Notes: generated from the sequence alone by a model not told the origin. DNA of 64,000 bases from JAAZFF01 sp964405775 (GCA_964405775.1 CAYOPG010000001.1:10450-74449), one strand, 5' to 3'. Positions 1-8,766 are shown, counted from the stretch's first letter. Program-made: numbers and translations.

Positions 1-2
1 AA

Positions 3-1526
3 TTCAGCGATGAGGCTCTGGCAGACGCCCGCTACGGTGTCATTCAGGGACTCTGCCACGACGTGGTTAAAAAAGGGGCTAAAAAGGAGAATTTCACTCA
101 GCGTTTTGACAGGCTGGTTCTAAACCGCTGGCTTGGAATCCCCTTTTTCTTCTTGGTGATGCTGTGTGTCTTCTGGGTGACTCAGGTGGTAGGAGGCTCG
201 TTCATAGATTTTTTCGGTCTCTTAGGCAAGACTCTGTTTGTCGATGGTCCTGCGCACCTGATGGCAAAGGTCGGCGTTCCCGAGTTCGTTATTGCGATTT
301 TGGCTGGAGGTCTTGGAGCAGGATTGCAGACGATGGCGACATTCATCCCGCCGATTTTACTAATGTTCTTCTGCCTTTCGCTACTTGAGGATTCCGGTTA
401 CATGGCGCGGGCTGCATTTGTCATGGATCGCTTTATGCGCTGGCTGGGGCTGCCAGGCAAATCTTTCGTGCCTCTTCTCGTTGGCTTTGGGTGCTCCGTC
501 CCTGCGATTCTGGCGACGCGCGCGCTGGAGAGCAAACGCGATAGATTCCTGACGATATTTATGACGCCATTCATGTCGTGTGGCGCCAAGTTGCCTGTAT
601 ACGTTGTTTTCGGAGCTGCGTTTTTCGCTGACAGTCCGGGGTTCCTCGTCTTTGCTCTCTATGCATCAGGCATAGTACTCGCCGTTTTAACCGGTCTCCT
701 GCTGAAACACACAATTTTCGAGGGCAAACCGTCTCATTTTATAATGGAACTGCCTCCATACCATGTCCCGCGTATCAAGCATATCGCTTTGCACTCAATG
801 GACCGAATGAAAGGATTTGTTGTCCGGGCAGGCAAGGTTATCGTGCCGATGGTACTGCTGCTTGGAGTCTTAAACACGGTCGGCAAAGACGGTTCAATCG
901 GCAACGAAAACTCGGAGAATTCAGTTCTGACGTCAGTCGGAAAGGCGGTCACGCCCGTGTTCGGGCCCATGGGTGTCGAACCTGACAACTGGCCTGCATC
1001 CGTGGCCATATTTACTGGCCTTTTCGCCAAAGAAGCGGTAATTGGCACTCTTACGAGCATTTACGGGCAAAACAAAGGTGTCGACAACAATGATGTTGAC
1101 GTTGACAAAACCTCTTACAGCCTTTGGGGTGGCGTCCGTGAAGCCTTCGCTTCGCTTCCGCTAATCGGTCACTTATTTGAAAGGGCTGAGACCGGACCGG
1201 CTGATGAAGTCGATGACACACTCTTCCAAGAAATGCGCAGACATTTTCCGAAAGGCCGCCATCAGGTCTTCTCCTATCTGCTCTTTATTTTGCTTTACAT
1301 CCCTTGCCTTGCTGCCATGGGGTCTGCTTTGCAGGCTCTTGGCGGTCTGTATGGAACCGTGTTCGCGATTTATCTGACCGTGCTGGGCTGGTCCGTCTCA
1401 ACGCTCTACTTCCAAATTTCTATTGGAGGCAGTTCGTTATGGATAGGCGTCGCCAGCGGACTGCTTGTCGCAATGGCCGCTGGCTTTGCCGTTATGGGGC
1501 GCTACAGGAAAATCCCGCTGGTTTAG
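3..1526 (+). CDS. feoB: Ferrous iron transport protein B, C-terminal part (cut by left edge)
   Basis: FeoB is the inner-membrane GTP-dependent Fe(II) permease. The frame is open from base 3, so the N-terminal G domain lies outside the window. What remains begins with the ADARYG linker typical of the end of the FeoB G/GDI region and continues into the polytopic core. Both gate motifs with conserved cysteines are visible: GFGCSVPAILATR near base 483 and MTPFMSCGAKLPVY near base 563. About eight hydrophobic segments follow. The gene converges on the oxidoreductase gene, with which it overlaps by 4 bases. The identification rests on the gate motifs and is firm. FeoA and the GTPase motifs cannot be checked here. 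Confidence 0.95.
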   Translation, partial: FSDEALADARYGVIQGLCHDVVKKGAKKENFTQRFDRLVLNRWLGIPFFFLVMLCVFWVTQVVGGSFIDFFGLLGKTLFVDGPAHLMAKVGVPEFVIAILAGGLGAGLQTMATFIPPILLMFFCLSLLEDSGYMARAAFVMDRFMRWLGLPGKSFVPLLVGFGCSVPAILATRALESKRDRFLTIFMTPFMSCGAKLPVYVVFGAAFFADSPGFLVFALYASGIVLAVLTGLLLKHTIFEGKPSHFIMELPPYHVPRIKHIALHSMDRMKGFVVRAGKVIVPMVLLLGVLNTVGKDGSIGNENSENSVLTSVGKAVTPVFGPMGVEPDNWPASVAIFTGLFAKEAVIGTLTSIYGQNKGVDNNDVDVDKTSYSLWGGVREAFASLPLIGHLFERAETGPADEVDDTLFQEMRRHFPKGRHQVFSYLLFILLYIPCLAAMGSALQALGGLYGTVFAIYLTVLGWSVSTLYFQISIGGSSLWIGVASGLLVAMAAGFAVMGRYRKIPLV

Positions 1527-2512
1527 CAGGCTACCCAGGTGCCGGATTTAGCCGACTTATATGCCGCTTCCATTATCTTGACGGCGTCGCGGGAGGCTTC
1601 GAGATCGGCTTTCCAATCCTCTTTGGAAATATTGCCTTTAACCACTTCGATCAGGCGTTCAATTTGTCTCGGCTTTTCTTCGATAGGCGCAACTGGTTCC
1701 GCAGGGAAACCTGGCCCGCCGATCTTAAGGCCATCGCTGTTCCAAACGCTTTTCTTTGAACCGATGATCTCCAGCCCGGCGTGTCCGCCAGTGAAAATCC
1801 AGCCTGCCTCGACCCTGCCGATTACTCCTGATTTGAACTGCAAAACAATCAGACCGTAGTCATCCACATCCGAGTAGATCCCCGACAAGTTGCGAATGTC
1901 TGCCCAGACTTTCTCAACCGCCCCGCCGAGGTGACGCAGGAACTGAACTGCATGTGTTCCCATGTCTAGCAATGCTCCGCCTCCGGAAAGTTCGGGGTTT
2001 GTGAACCATGCGAGTTCTGGGTTGTCGAACCATCTGCCATATGCAGCATGGTGAGCGTTCCGGAAATTGATATGCGTCACCTTGCCCAGCGCCTCGTCCG
2101 CAAGAAGCTTGCGAGCCGATCCTCCCATGCCGGAAAAAGGCAAATGGTATCCGCATATGATGGGTGTGTTGTGCTTTTGCGCAAGGTTGAAGATCTCGTC
2201 TGCCTCTTCCGACTTGGTGGCAAGTGGCTTCTCGCACATAATCGGTTTGCCGGTGGGTATAAGTTTTTTTAGAAGAGGTAGATGACGAGTGTTCTCAGCG
2301 CAAACGACGAACGCATCAACTTCGGGGGCAGCCGCGGCCTTGTCTAGGTCTGGCTCGAACCTGCATTTGAAGTCTGCGGCATACTTGGCGCCACGATCGG
2401 CGTTATCGTCCCAAATGAAAACAGGTGCGCCGCCAGAAGTTGTTTTCGATATTATTTCGCAAAAATGGCGGCTGTGGATATGTGCTACTGATATAACGGC
2501 GATTTTTGGCAT
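1523..2512 (-). CDS. Gfo/Idh/MocA family NAD(P)-dependent oxidoreductase
   Basis: 329 residues if translation begins at the ATG at 2512 (MPKIAVIS...), which puts the start right at the Rossmann beta-strand. A longer reading to 2557 adds a tail with no family likeness. The conserved EKP motif (CEKPLATK, about residue 92) carries the lysine used with the dinucleotide, and a GTHAVQFLR segment follows in the substrate domain. The family oxidises or reduces sugars, inositols and similar polyols, and the substrate cannot be told from sequence. It stands alone, convergent with feoB and divergent from the polyamine operon. The glycine-rich loop is atypical (ISVAHIHSRH instead of GxGxxG), as in some members of this family. 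Confidence 0.85.
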   Translation of the reverse strand: MPKIAVISVAHIHSRHFCEIISKTTSGGAPVFIWDDNADRGAKYAADFKCRFEPDLDKAAAAPEVDAFVVCAENTRHLPLLKKLIPTGKPIMCEKPLATKSEEADEIFNLAQKHNTPIICGYHLPFSGMGGSARKLLADEALGKVTHINFRNAHHAAYGRWFDNPELAWFTNPELSGGGALLDMGTHAVQFLRHLGGAVEKVWADIRNLSGIYSDVDDYGLIVLQFKSGVIGRVEAGWIFTGGHAGLEIIGSKKSVWNSDGLKIGGPGFPAEPVAPIEEKPRQIERLIEVVKGNISKEDWKADLEASRDAVKIMEAAYKSAKSGTWVAC

Positions 2513-2632
2513 TTCTGTTACCCCAGTGTTCGTATGTGAAGTTGCTAAACCGTCCACTGTTGACGCGCCCTGCGTAATCGTGAACTGTTCTTGCCCTCCA
2601 TTCTAGTGCCGCTGCCTTGAATAAGTCAAGCT

Positions 2633-2678
2633 CTGGAATTAACAGGCGAATTAGCAGGTGAATTAACGGTGAATTAAC
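2633..2678. repeat. Four tandem about 11-12-bp repeats (GG-n-GAATTA-R-C)
   Basis: Four consecutive copies read CTGGAATTAAC, AGGCGAATTAGC, AGGTGAATTAAC and GGTGAATTAAC, close to one helical turn each. They sit in the 322-base gap between the divergent oxidoreductase and polyamine genes. That spacing puts every copy on the same DNA face, which suits an operator, but a neutral slippage repeat is possible. There is no direct evidence for a binding protein. Confidence 0.5.
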
Positions 2679-2681
2679 ACG

Positions 2682-2771
2682 AAAAAATCATTGATTTTTT
2701 GGCGCGGTAAATGCATCATGTTGCCCTGTTTTCCCCGCGTTGCCGCCTGACTCCCGAACGGGGGCGGGCAA
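2682..2771. promoter_or_regulatory. Leader region of the polyamine operon: AT palindrome and GC-rich hairpin
   Basis: This covers the rest of the 322-base gap. A perfect palindrome, AAAAAATCA-T-TGATTTTTT, lies at 2682-2700 and could act as an AT-rich terminator or binding site. Downstream, TTGCCGCC (2740-2747) pairs with GGCGGGCAA (2763-2771, one bulge) around an inner CCCG-AA-CGGG hairpin. It matches no riboswitch class I can name, but lies 64 bases before a TTG start, where a leader control element could act. The pairing is seen; a function is inference. Confidence 0.35.
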
Positions 2772-2834
2772 GTGGCATACCGATCTCCATTCACGATAGC
2801 CCATATAAACGGCTGAAACGGCAGGTGACCCATA

Positions 2835-4289
2835 TTGAATAAGCTCTCGCAGCAGAATACCCCCATCCACAAAGCATTGGAAGAACAGAGAATAAACCGC
2901 TTGGCGCACTTTGACGTGCCAGGTCACAAAGGCGGCCGAGGGAACAAGGAGCTGACGGAATTTCTGGGTGAGACTGCGATGAGTCTGGACGTGAACTCGA
3001 TGAAGCCGCTCGACAATCTCGGCCATCCTGTTTCCGTCATTAAAAACGCGCAGAAACTGGCGGCGGAGGCTTTCGGAGCCGACGAGTCGTTTTTTATGGT
3101 GAACGGCGCCACTGCCGGCGTGCAGGCTATGATCATGTCAACTTGCAACACTGGTGACAAGGTGATCATGCCACGCAACGTCCACCGCAGCGCCATCAAC
3201 GCGCTCGTAGTGTGTGGCGCTCTTCCTGTTTACGTTAATCCCGGAACGAACAAGGAGCTTGGAATCCCGCTTGGTATGCCGACGGCGGCCGTAAAAAAAG
3301 CGATCGAGGCTAACCCCGACGCAAAAGCCATTCTGGTTAACAACCCGACTTATTACGGCATCTGCTCGAATATGCGCGAGATCGTGAAGTTGGCTCACGA
3401 CAACAACATGCTGGTTCTTGCCGACGAGGCTCACGGCACGCATTTCTATTTCCACGACAAGCTGCCGATCTCAGCGATGGAGGCTGGCGCGGACATGGCC
3501 GCTGTGAGCATGCATAAGACGGGCGGTTCGCTGACTCAAAGCTCAATACTGTTGGCTCGCCACACGGTCAACGCCGACTATGTGCGCCAGATTATAAACC
3601 TCACGCAAACAACTTCCGCTTCGTATCTGCTGCTTTCGTCGTTAGACATTTCGCGCAAAAACCTCTGTTTGAATGGTTACGCAATGTATTCAAAGACGAT
3701 TGATTTCGCCGACTACGCCCGCGATGAGATCAACAGCCTGGGCGGGTACTACGCATTCGGCACAGAATTGGTCGATGGTGACGCGGTGTATGGTTTCGAC
3801 ACCACAAAGCTATCGGTACACACCCGTAATATCGGCCTCGCAGGTATCGAAGTGTACGACCTTCTGCGCGATGACTACGGAATCCAAATCGAGTTCGGCG
3901 ACATAGGCAACGTTCTGGCTATCATTTCGGCTGGCGACCGCACAATGGAGATTGAAAGGCTAATATCTGCGTTTGCAGAAATCAAGCGCCTACACGAAAA
4001 GGACAAGGCCGGTCTCTTTGATCACGAATACATTGACCCGCAGATCGCGATGGCACCTAAGGACGCGTTCTACTCGAAGAAACGCTCAATTCCCATCCGT
4101 AAAAGTGTCGGCCAGATAAGCGGTGAGTTCGTTATGAGCTATCCTCCCGGGATTCCTATTCTTGCGCCAGGTGAGCGTATCACGACGGACATCATGGAGC
4201 ACATTCTCTATGCAAAAGAGAAAGGATGCTTTATGACTGGCACGCAGGACATGAATGTTGAAAACATTAACGTCGTAGTCGGCGCATAG
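2835..4289 (+). CDS. speA: Orn/Lys/Arg decarboxylase, probably arginine decarboxylase (short fold-type-I form)
   Basis: A PLP enzyme of the aspartate-aminotransferase fold, 484 residues. This is the short Bacillus SpeA-like form without the N-terminal wing domain of the E. coli inducible enzymes. The PLP motif SMHKTGGSLTQSS places the Schiff-base lysine at K228, and the N-terminus has the HFDVPGHKGG signature. The start is a TTG at 2835 with AGG nine bases upstream; an in-frame stop at 2826 rules out longer forms. The reaction is inferred to be arginine to agmatine, because agmatinase and spermidine synthase follow in the same operon. Lysine or ornithine decarboxylation cannot be excluded from sequence alone. 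Confidence 0.9.
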   Translation: MNKLSQQNTPIHKALEEQRINRLAHFDVPGHKGGRGNKELTEFLGETAMSLDVNSMKPLDNLGHPVSVIKNAQKLAAEAFGADESFFMVNGATAGVQAMIMSTCNTGDKVIMPRNVHRSAINALVVCGALPVYVNPGTNKELGIPLGMPTAAVKKAIEANPDAKAILVNNPTYYGICSNMREIVKLAHDNNMLVLADEAHGTHFYFHDKLPISAMEAGADMAAVSMHKTGGSLTQSSILLARHTVNADYVRQIINLTQTTSASYLLLSSLDISRKNLCLNGYAMYSKTIDFADYARDEINSLGGYYAFGTELVDGDAVYGFDTTKLSVHTRNIGLAGIEVYDLLRDDYGIQIEFGDIGNVLAIISAGDRTMEIERLISAFAEIKRLHEKDKAGLFDHEYIDPQIAMAPKDAFYSKKRSIPIRKSVGQISGEFVMSYPPGIPILAPGERITTDIMEHILYAKEKGCFMTGTQDMNVENINVVVGA

Positions 4290-4333
4290 GCTCCTGCGAC
4301 TTCTGAAACATCTTTTGATTGGAGGCTGATAAA

Positions 4334-5191
4334 ATGGAATTGTGGTACACGGACCAGCACACCAAGGACGTGCGTTTTTCTATGAAGTCTAAGCGTCAGC
4401 TCGCGAGCCATCAGAGCGAGATTCAGCGAATAGACATCCTTGAAACTTACGAATATGGGCGCATACTCGTGCTCGATGGGGATCTCATGATCACCGAGAA
4501 GGACGAATTTATCTACCACGAGATGATCACGCATGCCCCCATGGCCGTGCACCCCAACGTGAAGAACGTCCTCGTAATCGGCGCCGGGGATGGCGGTACC
4601 ATACGCGAACTCACCAAGTATTCCACGATAGAAAGCATCGACATGGTCGAAGTCGATAAGGACGTTGTAACCCTCTGCATGGTGCACATGCCATTCACGG
4701 CCTGCAAACTGCAGGATCCCCGCGTTCACATGTATTTTGAGGAAGGCCTCCGCTTTGTGCGCACAAAGAAGAACGAGTACGACTTGATAATCGTCGATTG
4801 CGCCGACCCTTACGGTCCGTCAGAAGGACTTTTCACCCGCGAATTCTATGGTACCTGCTTCAGGGCGCTACATGATGACGGCATCCTAATAAACCAGCAC
4901 GAAAGTCCTTTTTACAACTCACATTCGATGACCGTACAGAAGGCTCACAAACAAATAGCGACGACCTTCCCGCTGAGCATGGTTTATCAGTGTCATATAC
5001 CGTCATATCCCTCTGGACACTGGCTTTTCGGTTTCGCATCGAAGAAATACCATCCTCTGGAGGACCTGATGGTCAAAGAGTGGAATTCGTTGGGAATCCG
5101 CACAAGATACTACAACACAGACTTGCACGAAGGCAGCTTCTACCTGCCCACATACGTCAAGGAACTGCTGGGGTACTCAAGCAATGGATAG
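4334..5191 (+). CDS. speE: Spermidine synthase (polyamine aminopropyltransferase)
   Basis: Cytosolic aminopropyltransferase, 285 residues. The ATG at 4334 has GGAGG eight bases upstream, a better start than the in-frame codon at 4319. The cofactor loop reads GAGDGG (family GGGDG) and the catalytic-aspartate segment reads VDCADPYGPSEG. The family transfers aminopropyl from decarboxylated SAM to putrescine or a related amine. No speD (SAM decarboxylase) is present in the window, so the donor must come from elsewhere. With agmatinase next door, aminopropylation of agmatine rather than putrescine is a possible alternative, as in Thermus. The stop overlaps the agmatinase start by 8 bases, which suggests translational coupling. 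Confidence 0.92.
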   Translation: MELWYTDQHTKDVRFSMKSKRQLASHQSEIQRIDILETYEYGRILVLDGDLMITEKDEFIYHEMITHAPMAVHPNVKNVLVIGAGDGGTIRELTKYSTIESIDMVEVDKDVVTLCMVHMPFTACKLQDPRVHMYFEEGLRFVRTKKNEYDLIIVDCADPYGPSEGLFTREFYGTCFRALHDDGILINQHESPFYNSHSMTVQKAHKQIATTFPLSMVYQCHIPSYPSGHWLFGFASKKYHPLEDLMVKEWNSLGIRTRYYNTDLHEGSFYLPTYVKELLGYSSNG

Positions 5192-6047
5192 AAACGTCCA
5201 TACATTCATTGGCTGCGACAAGGAGTATGCTGAAAGCGACATCGTAATTTTCGGAGCTCCATTCGACAGCACTACATCGTATCGCCCGGGCACTCGTTTC
5301 GCAAGCGCGGCGATGCGTTCCGAGAGCTTCAGCATAGAGACTTACAGCCCTTATCTAGACCGTGATCTGATCGCTGATGCACGCATCTTCGATGGAGGCG
5401 ACCTTGAGCTCCCGTTCGGTTCGCCAGAGGCAGCGCTCGACATGATCGAAGAGTTCACTGAACAAATTTTAGCAGACGGTAAATTCCCTGTGATGATTGG
5501 TGGCGAGCACCTTGTGACGCTGGCGACCATACGCGCTGTTGCTAAACGCCATCCTGATCTTCATATCATACACTTCGATGCCCACGCGGATTTGCGCGAT
5601 GACTATCTCGGAGTGAAGCTCTCTCATGCGTGCGTGATGAGACGCTGCCACGAGATATTAGGCGACGCGCGCATCTTCCAGTTTGGCATTCGCAGCGGCG
5701 ACCGCTCGGAATTCGCCTGGGCCGCCGAAGGCCATGTGACGATGCGCAAATTCGATTTGAAAACACTGCCGGAAGTGGCGAAAAAGCTCCAAAGCGTCCC
5801 CGTGTACGTAACTGTCGATCTTGACGTGCTTGATCCATCACAATTCCCCGGAACAGGTACGCCGGAAGCGGGTGGTGTCATGTTTACTGAGTTACGCGAA
5901 GCGCTGGAAATCGCGCTTGGGCTTAACGTGGTCGCCATGGATATGAACGAACTCTCGCCGGCGCTCGACCATTCTGGCGCGTCAACGGCACTTGCCTGTA
6001 AACTAATGCGCGAAGCGCTTCTTATGATCGGAGGAAAACACAAATGA
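5184..6047 (+). CDS. speB: Agmatinase / arginase-family ureohydrolase
   Basis: A binuclear-manganese ureohydrolase of 287 residues. All metal-ligand motifs are present in order: GGEH, DAHADLRDD and DLDVLDPSQFPGTGTPE. Expected activity is agmatine to putrescine plus urea; in an aminopropylagmatine route it would make spermidine directly. The gene starts inside the end of speE, and its own stop overlaps the next start as ATGA, so the four polyamine genes read as one coupled operon. Arginase, guanidinobutyrase and other activities share these motifs, but the upstream decarboxylase favours agmatine. Confidence 0.92.
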   Translation: MDRNVHTFIGCDKEYAESDIVIFGAPFDSTTSYRPGTRFASAAMRSESFSIETYSPYLDRDLIADARIFDGGDLELPFGSPEAALDMIEEFTEQILADGKFPVMIGGEHLVTLATIRAVAKRHPDLHIIHFDAHADLRDDYLGVKLSHACVMRRCHEILGDARIFQFGIRSGDRSEFAWAAEGHVTMRKFDLKTLPEVAKKLQSVPVYVTVDLDVLDPSQFPGTGTPEAGGVMFTELREALEIALGLNVVAMDMNELSPALDHSGASTALACKLMREALLMIGGKHK

Positions 6048-7246
6048 GCAAAAAAACATTGATAATCGGCGCCGGCGGGGTTGCCAGCGTGGTCGTGCAT
6101 AAGTGTTGCCAAAACCACGAAGTGTTCCCTGATATTTGCATCGCCAGCCGGACGAAGTCCAAGTGTGACGCACTCAAGAAAAAGCTGGAAGGCGGCAAAA
6201 CGAAGATCTCGACGGCGCGTGTCGATGCCGACAACGTCAAAGAGCTCGTGGCTCTCATCAAAGACTACAAGCCGGATCTTGTAATGAACATCGCGTTGCC
6301 TTATCAGGATCTCACGATAATGGATGCGTGCCTCGCGACCGGCGTTGATTATCTCGACACCGCGAACTACGAACCCAAAGACACCGCCAAGTTCGAATAC
6401 AAGTGGCAGTGGGATTACCGCGACCGCTTCAAGAAAGCCGGAATAATGGCGCTGCTCGGCTGCGGTTTTGACCCGGGCGTCACTGGCGTATACTCCGCTC
6501 ACGCGCAGAAACACCATTTCGACGAAATAGATACTATCGATATCCTGGACTGCAATGGCGGTGACCACGGGTACCCTTTCGCAACGAACTTCAACCCCGA
6601 AATAAACATCCGCGAAGTATCCGCGAAAGGCAGCTACTGGGAGAATGGCCGTTGGGTACACACAGAACCGATGGAAATCAAGCGAGTGTACGACTTCGAT
6701 GGCGTGGGCAAAAAGGACATGTATCTGCTCCACCACGAAGAAATCGAATCCCTTGCTATTAATATCAAAGGCGTCAAACGCATCCGCTTCTTCATGACAT
6801 TCGGGCAGAGTTACCTGACCCACCTTAAGTGCCTCGTGAACGTGGGTATGACCTCGATTGAGCCGATTGACTTCAAAGGAAACAAAATAGTGCCTCTGGA
6901 GTTCCTGACAGCCGTGTTGCCTGATCCAGCGTCGCTCGGTCCTCGCACTAAGGGCAAGACCAACATCGGCTGCATATACACAGGCTCGAAAAACGGAAAG
7001 CCGGTGAACTACTACGTATACAACATCTGCGACCATCAGGAAAGCTACAAAGAAGTCGGTTCTCAAGCCATTTCGTACACCACGGGTGTCCCCGCGATGA
7101 TCGGCGGTATGATGATGCTGACAGGCAAATGGAAGAAGCCCGGCGTTTTCAACGTCGAGGAATTCGACCCAGATCCTTTCATGGACGCCCTCAACAAATG
7201 GGGACTCCCTTGGCAGGATACCTTTGAACCGGTGCTCGTCGATTGA
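6044..7246 (+). CDS. Carboxynorspermidine / carboxyspermidine synthase (saccharopine dehydrogenase fold)
   Basis: 400 residues starting at ATG 6044, with GGAGG about ten bases upstream. The Rossmann motif IIGAGGVASVV and the downstream CGFDPGVTG segment are typical of the carboxynorspermidine dehydrogenase group within the saccharopine dehydrogenase superfamily. The family condenses aspartate semialdehyde with putrescine or diaminopropane and reduces the imine with NADPH. The product normally goes to the PLP decarboxylase NspC, but no nspC follows here. Its place after agmatinase in the operon supports putrescine as the amine substrate. Confidence 0.9.
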   Translation: MSKKTLIIGAGGVASVVVHKCCQNHEVFPDICIASRTKSKCDALKKKLEGGKTKISTARVDADNVKELVALIKDYKPDLVMNIALPYQDLTIMDACLATGVDYLDTANYEPKDTAKFEYKWQWDYRDRFKKAGIMALLGCGFDPGVTGVYSAHAQKHHFDEIDTIDILDCNGGDHGYPFATNFNPEINIREVSAKGSYWENGRWVHTEPMEIKRVYDFDGVGKKDMYLLHHEEIESLAINIKGVKRIRFFMTFGQSYLTHLKCLVNVGMTSIEPIDFKGNKIVPLEFLTAVLPDPASLGPRTKGKTNIGCIYTGSKNGKPVNYYVYNICDHQESYKEVGSQAISYTTGVPAMIGGMMMLTGKWKKPGVFNVEEFDPDPFMDALNKWGLPWQDTFEPVLVD

Positions 7247-7267
7247 TCTTTCGACCGAGAATCAATC

Positions 7268-8134
7268 ATGGGCAACAACATAACAAACATTGTAGGGGGC
7301 GACAGTGCTGGCCTCAGTTTGGCGCAGTCCGGTCTGTCTGGCGAGGTGTTTGTTTGGCATGATGTTCTCTATGACGGTGTGCGCAAGCCTGGATGGCCAG
7401 ATGAGGAGACCATCGAGGCTAGGGCGGCATTTCTTGAGGATCACACCGCTGGTGGAATGACCCGCGAATTCCTGCGGAAGTCACTGCACCGCGAATATTC
7501 CAAGCTTGAGGCCATAGCAGGCACCCACATAATTTTGTGGTTTGATGCCTGTCTTTTCGATCAGGCGATGCTAGCGCACATACTTGCTTGTCTTTCACAT
7601 CTTCGCGCTAGGCACGTCGAACTTATTTGCGTAGATTCGTTTCCAGGAGTGGAGCCATTCCACGGTCTTGGTCAGCTTAGCCCGGAACAATTCGTGTCGC
7701 TCGAGGGGCGTCAACTCCCGGTGAGCGAACAGGAATTTGAGTTTGCCATTCAAGTCGACAAAGCATTTGCCACCAGCGATTTTCAGGCTTTGGAAGAGAT
7801 ATCCCGTATGTCAGATGCTCCGCTGCCATTTGTCCCGGCAGCGGCTGCACGATGGCTGCAGGAGCGTCCTGATCCAGAAACTGGGCTAGGACTTCTGGAA
7901 AGCCTCGTCATGTCAGCGCTGCGTAACGGATGTAATACGCCTCTGGAAATCTTCAAGTTCGCCGCATCAGCAGACACGCCCCCGCAGTTTTGGGGAGACT
8001 CCACAATGTGGGCAAAGATAAACGGCCTTGCCATGCGCAATCCTCCCCTTTTAAAAATTGAAGGTCCGACTGACAAACTACCACAGAGGGAAAGCAATCT
8101 TTCCCTTGAGAGTTTTTTGATAAAAAAAGTTTAA
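7268..8134 (+). CDS. DUF1835 domain-containing protein
   Basis: 288 residues, starting 21 bases after the carboxynorspermidine synthase gene. The N-terminus (NIVGGDSAGLSL..., then GEVFVWHDVLYDGV) matches the DUF1835 pattern of HxVxGDS followed by a conserved VWRDVLxxGP-like stretch. The C-terminal part, near WGDSTMWAKING, resembles the DUF3658 region often found with it. The function of these domains is unknown. The gene may be co-transcribed with the polyamine genes, but its start lacks an overlap and has only a weak ribosome site, so a functional link is a guess. Confidence 0.75.
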   Translation: MGNNITNIVGGDSAGLSLAQSGLSGEVFVWHDVLYDGVRKPGWPDEETIEARAAFLEDHTAGGMTREFLRKSLHREYSKLEAIAGTHIILWFDACLFDQAMLAHILACLSHLRARHVELICVDSFPGVEPFHGLGQLSPEQFVSLEGRQLPVSEQEFEFAIQVDKAFATSDFQALEEISRMSDAPLPFVPAAAARWLQERPDPETGLGLLESLVMSALRNGCNTPLEIFKFAASADTPPQFWGDSTMWAKINGLAMRNPPLLKIEGPTDKLPQRESNLSLESFLIKKV

Positions 8135-8170
8135 CGCCGATTTCTGACGGTCGGGACATTTTATATTTTT

Positions 8171-8596
8171 ATGGGCATACAGCTCGGCTGGCTCGGCAAC
8201 TACGCTGAAAACTACAAAGGACTCATGTTTGGCGGGTTTTTCAACTACGTCAAAGGCGACTTCACCGGATGGGAAGGGGCTTTGGTAAACTGGAACGAAG
8301 GAGACTTCAAGGGACTTCAAACCGGTTTGGTCAACTGGAACGAGGGCGATTTCTTTGGAGTTCAGGCTGGCGGTGTCAACTTCACCGGCGGAACGATGAA
8401 GGGTCTTCAGCTCGGCGCGTTCAACTCCGCTGAAAACCTGAACGGTTTCCAGCTGGGCGTCATCAACCATGCCGACGGCGTCGTCGCAGGACTCCAGATT
8501 GGTCTTCTCAACATCATGATGGAGAACGACAGCTGGTTCGGCGAATTCCCGAATGCGCTCGCCCCAGCAATGGTCTTCGTGAACTGGCGCTATTAA
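8171..8596 (+). CDS. LA_2272-like repeat protein (G-L-Q-x-G-x-x-N repeats), no signal peptide seen
   Basis: 141 residues made almost entirely of about seven imperfect 16-18-residue units with the core G(L/W/V/F)Qx(G)xxN, such as GLQTGLVNWNEGDF and GLQLGAFNSAENL. This pattern is typical of LA_2272/LA_2273-type surface or lipoprotein repeat proteins of unknown function, which normally begin with a signal peptide. Here the reading frame is closed by a stop at 8132 and the ATG at 8171 starts directly in a repeat, without a visible ribosome site. So the gene may be 5'-truncated or a cytosolic variant. A clear terminator follows. Confidence 0.65.
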   Translation: MGIQLGWLGNYAENYKGLMFGGFFNYVKGDFTGWEGALVNWNEGDFKGLQTGLVNWNEGDFFGVQAGGVNFTGGTMKGLQLGAFNSAENLNGFQLGVINHADGVVAGLQIGLLNIMMENDSWFGEFPNALAPAMVFVNWRY

Positions 8597-8617
8597 TGGG
8601 CACTTAAGTTGCGGAAA

Positions 8618-8652
8618 AGCCCGCGTCCTTCACTGGACGCGAGCTTTTTTTT
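8618..8652 (+). terminator. Rho-independent terminator after the repeat-protein gene
   Basis: AGCCCGCGTCC (8618-8628) pairs with GGACGCGAGCT (8635-8645) with one mismatch around a 6-base loop, followed by a run of eight T. It closes the polyamine/DUF1835/repeat-protein block. Confidence 0.8.
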
Positions 8653-8766
8653 ACCATAACCTGTTGCGCAGTGGCGAAGAGCGGCGTTGCGGCTCCTGCC
8701 TTAGCCAGACTGCGAGAGCGCAAAACGCGAACATCGCAATCGCGTTCCCTAAAAACCATCATCAGA

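Noticed and set aside
5624..7066. 480-residue open frame on the minus strand
   Set aside because: Antisense to agmatinase and carboxynorspermidine synthase, both with full catalytic motifs; the frame has no recognisable fold and follows codon bias of the real genes.
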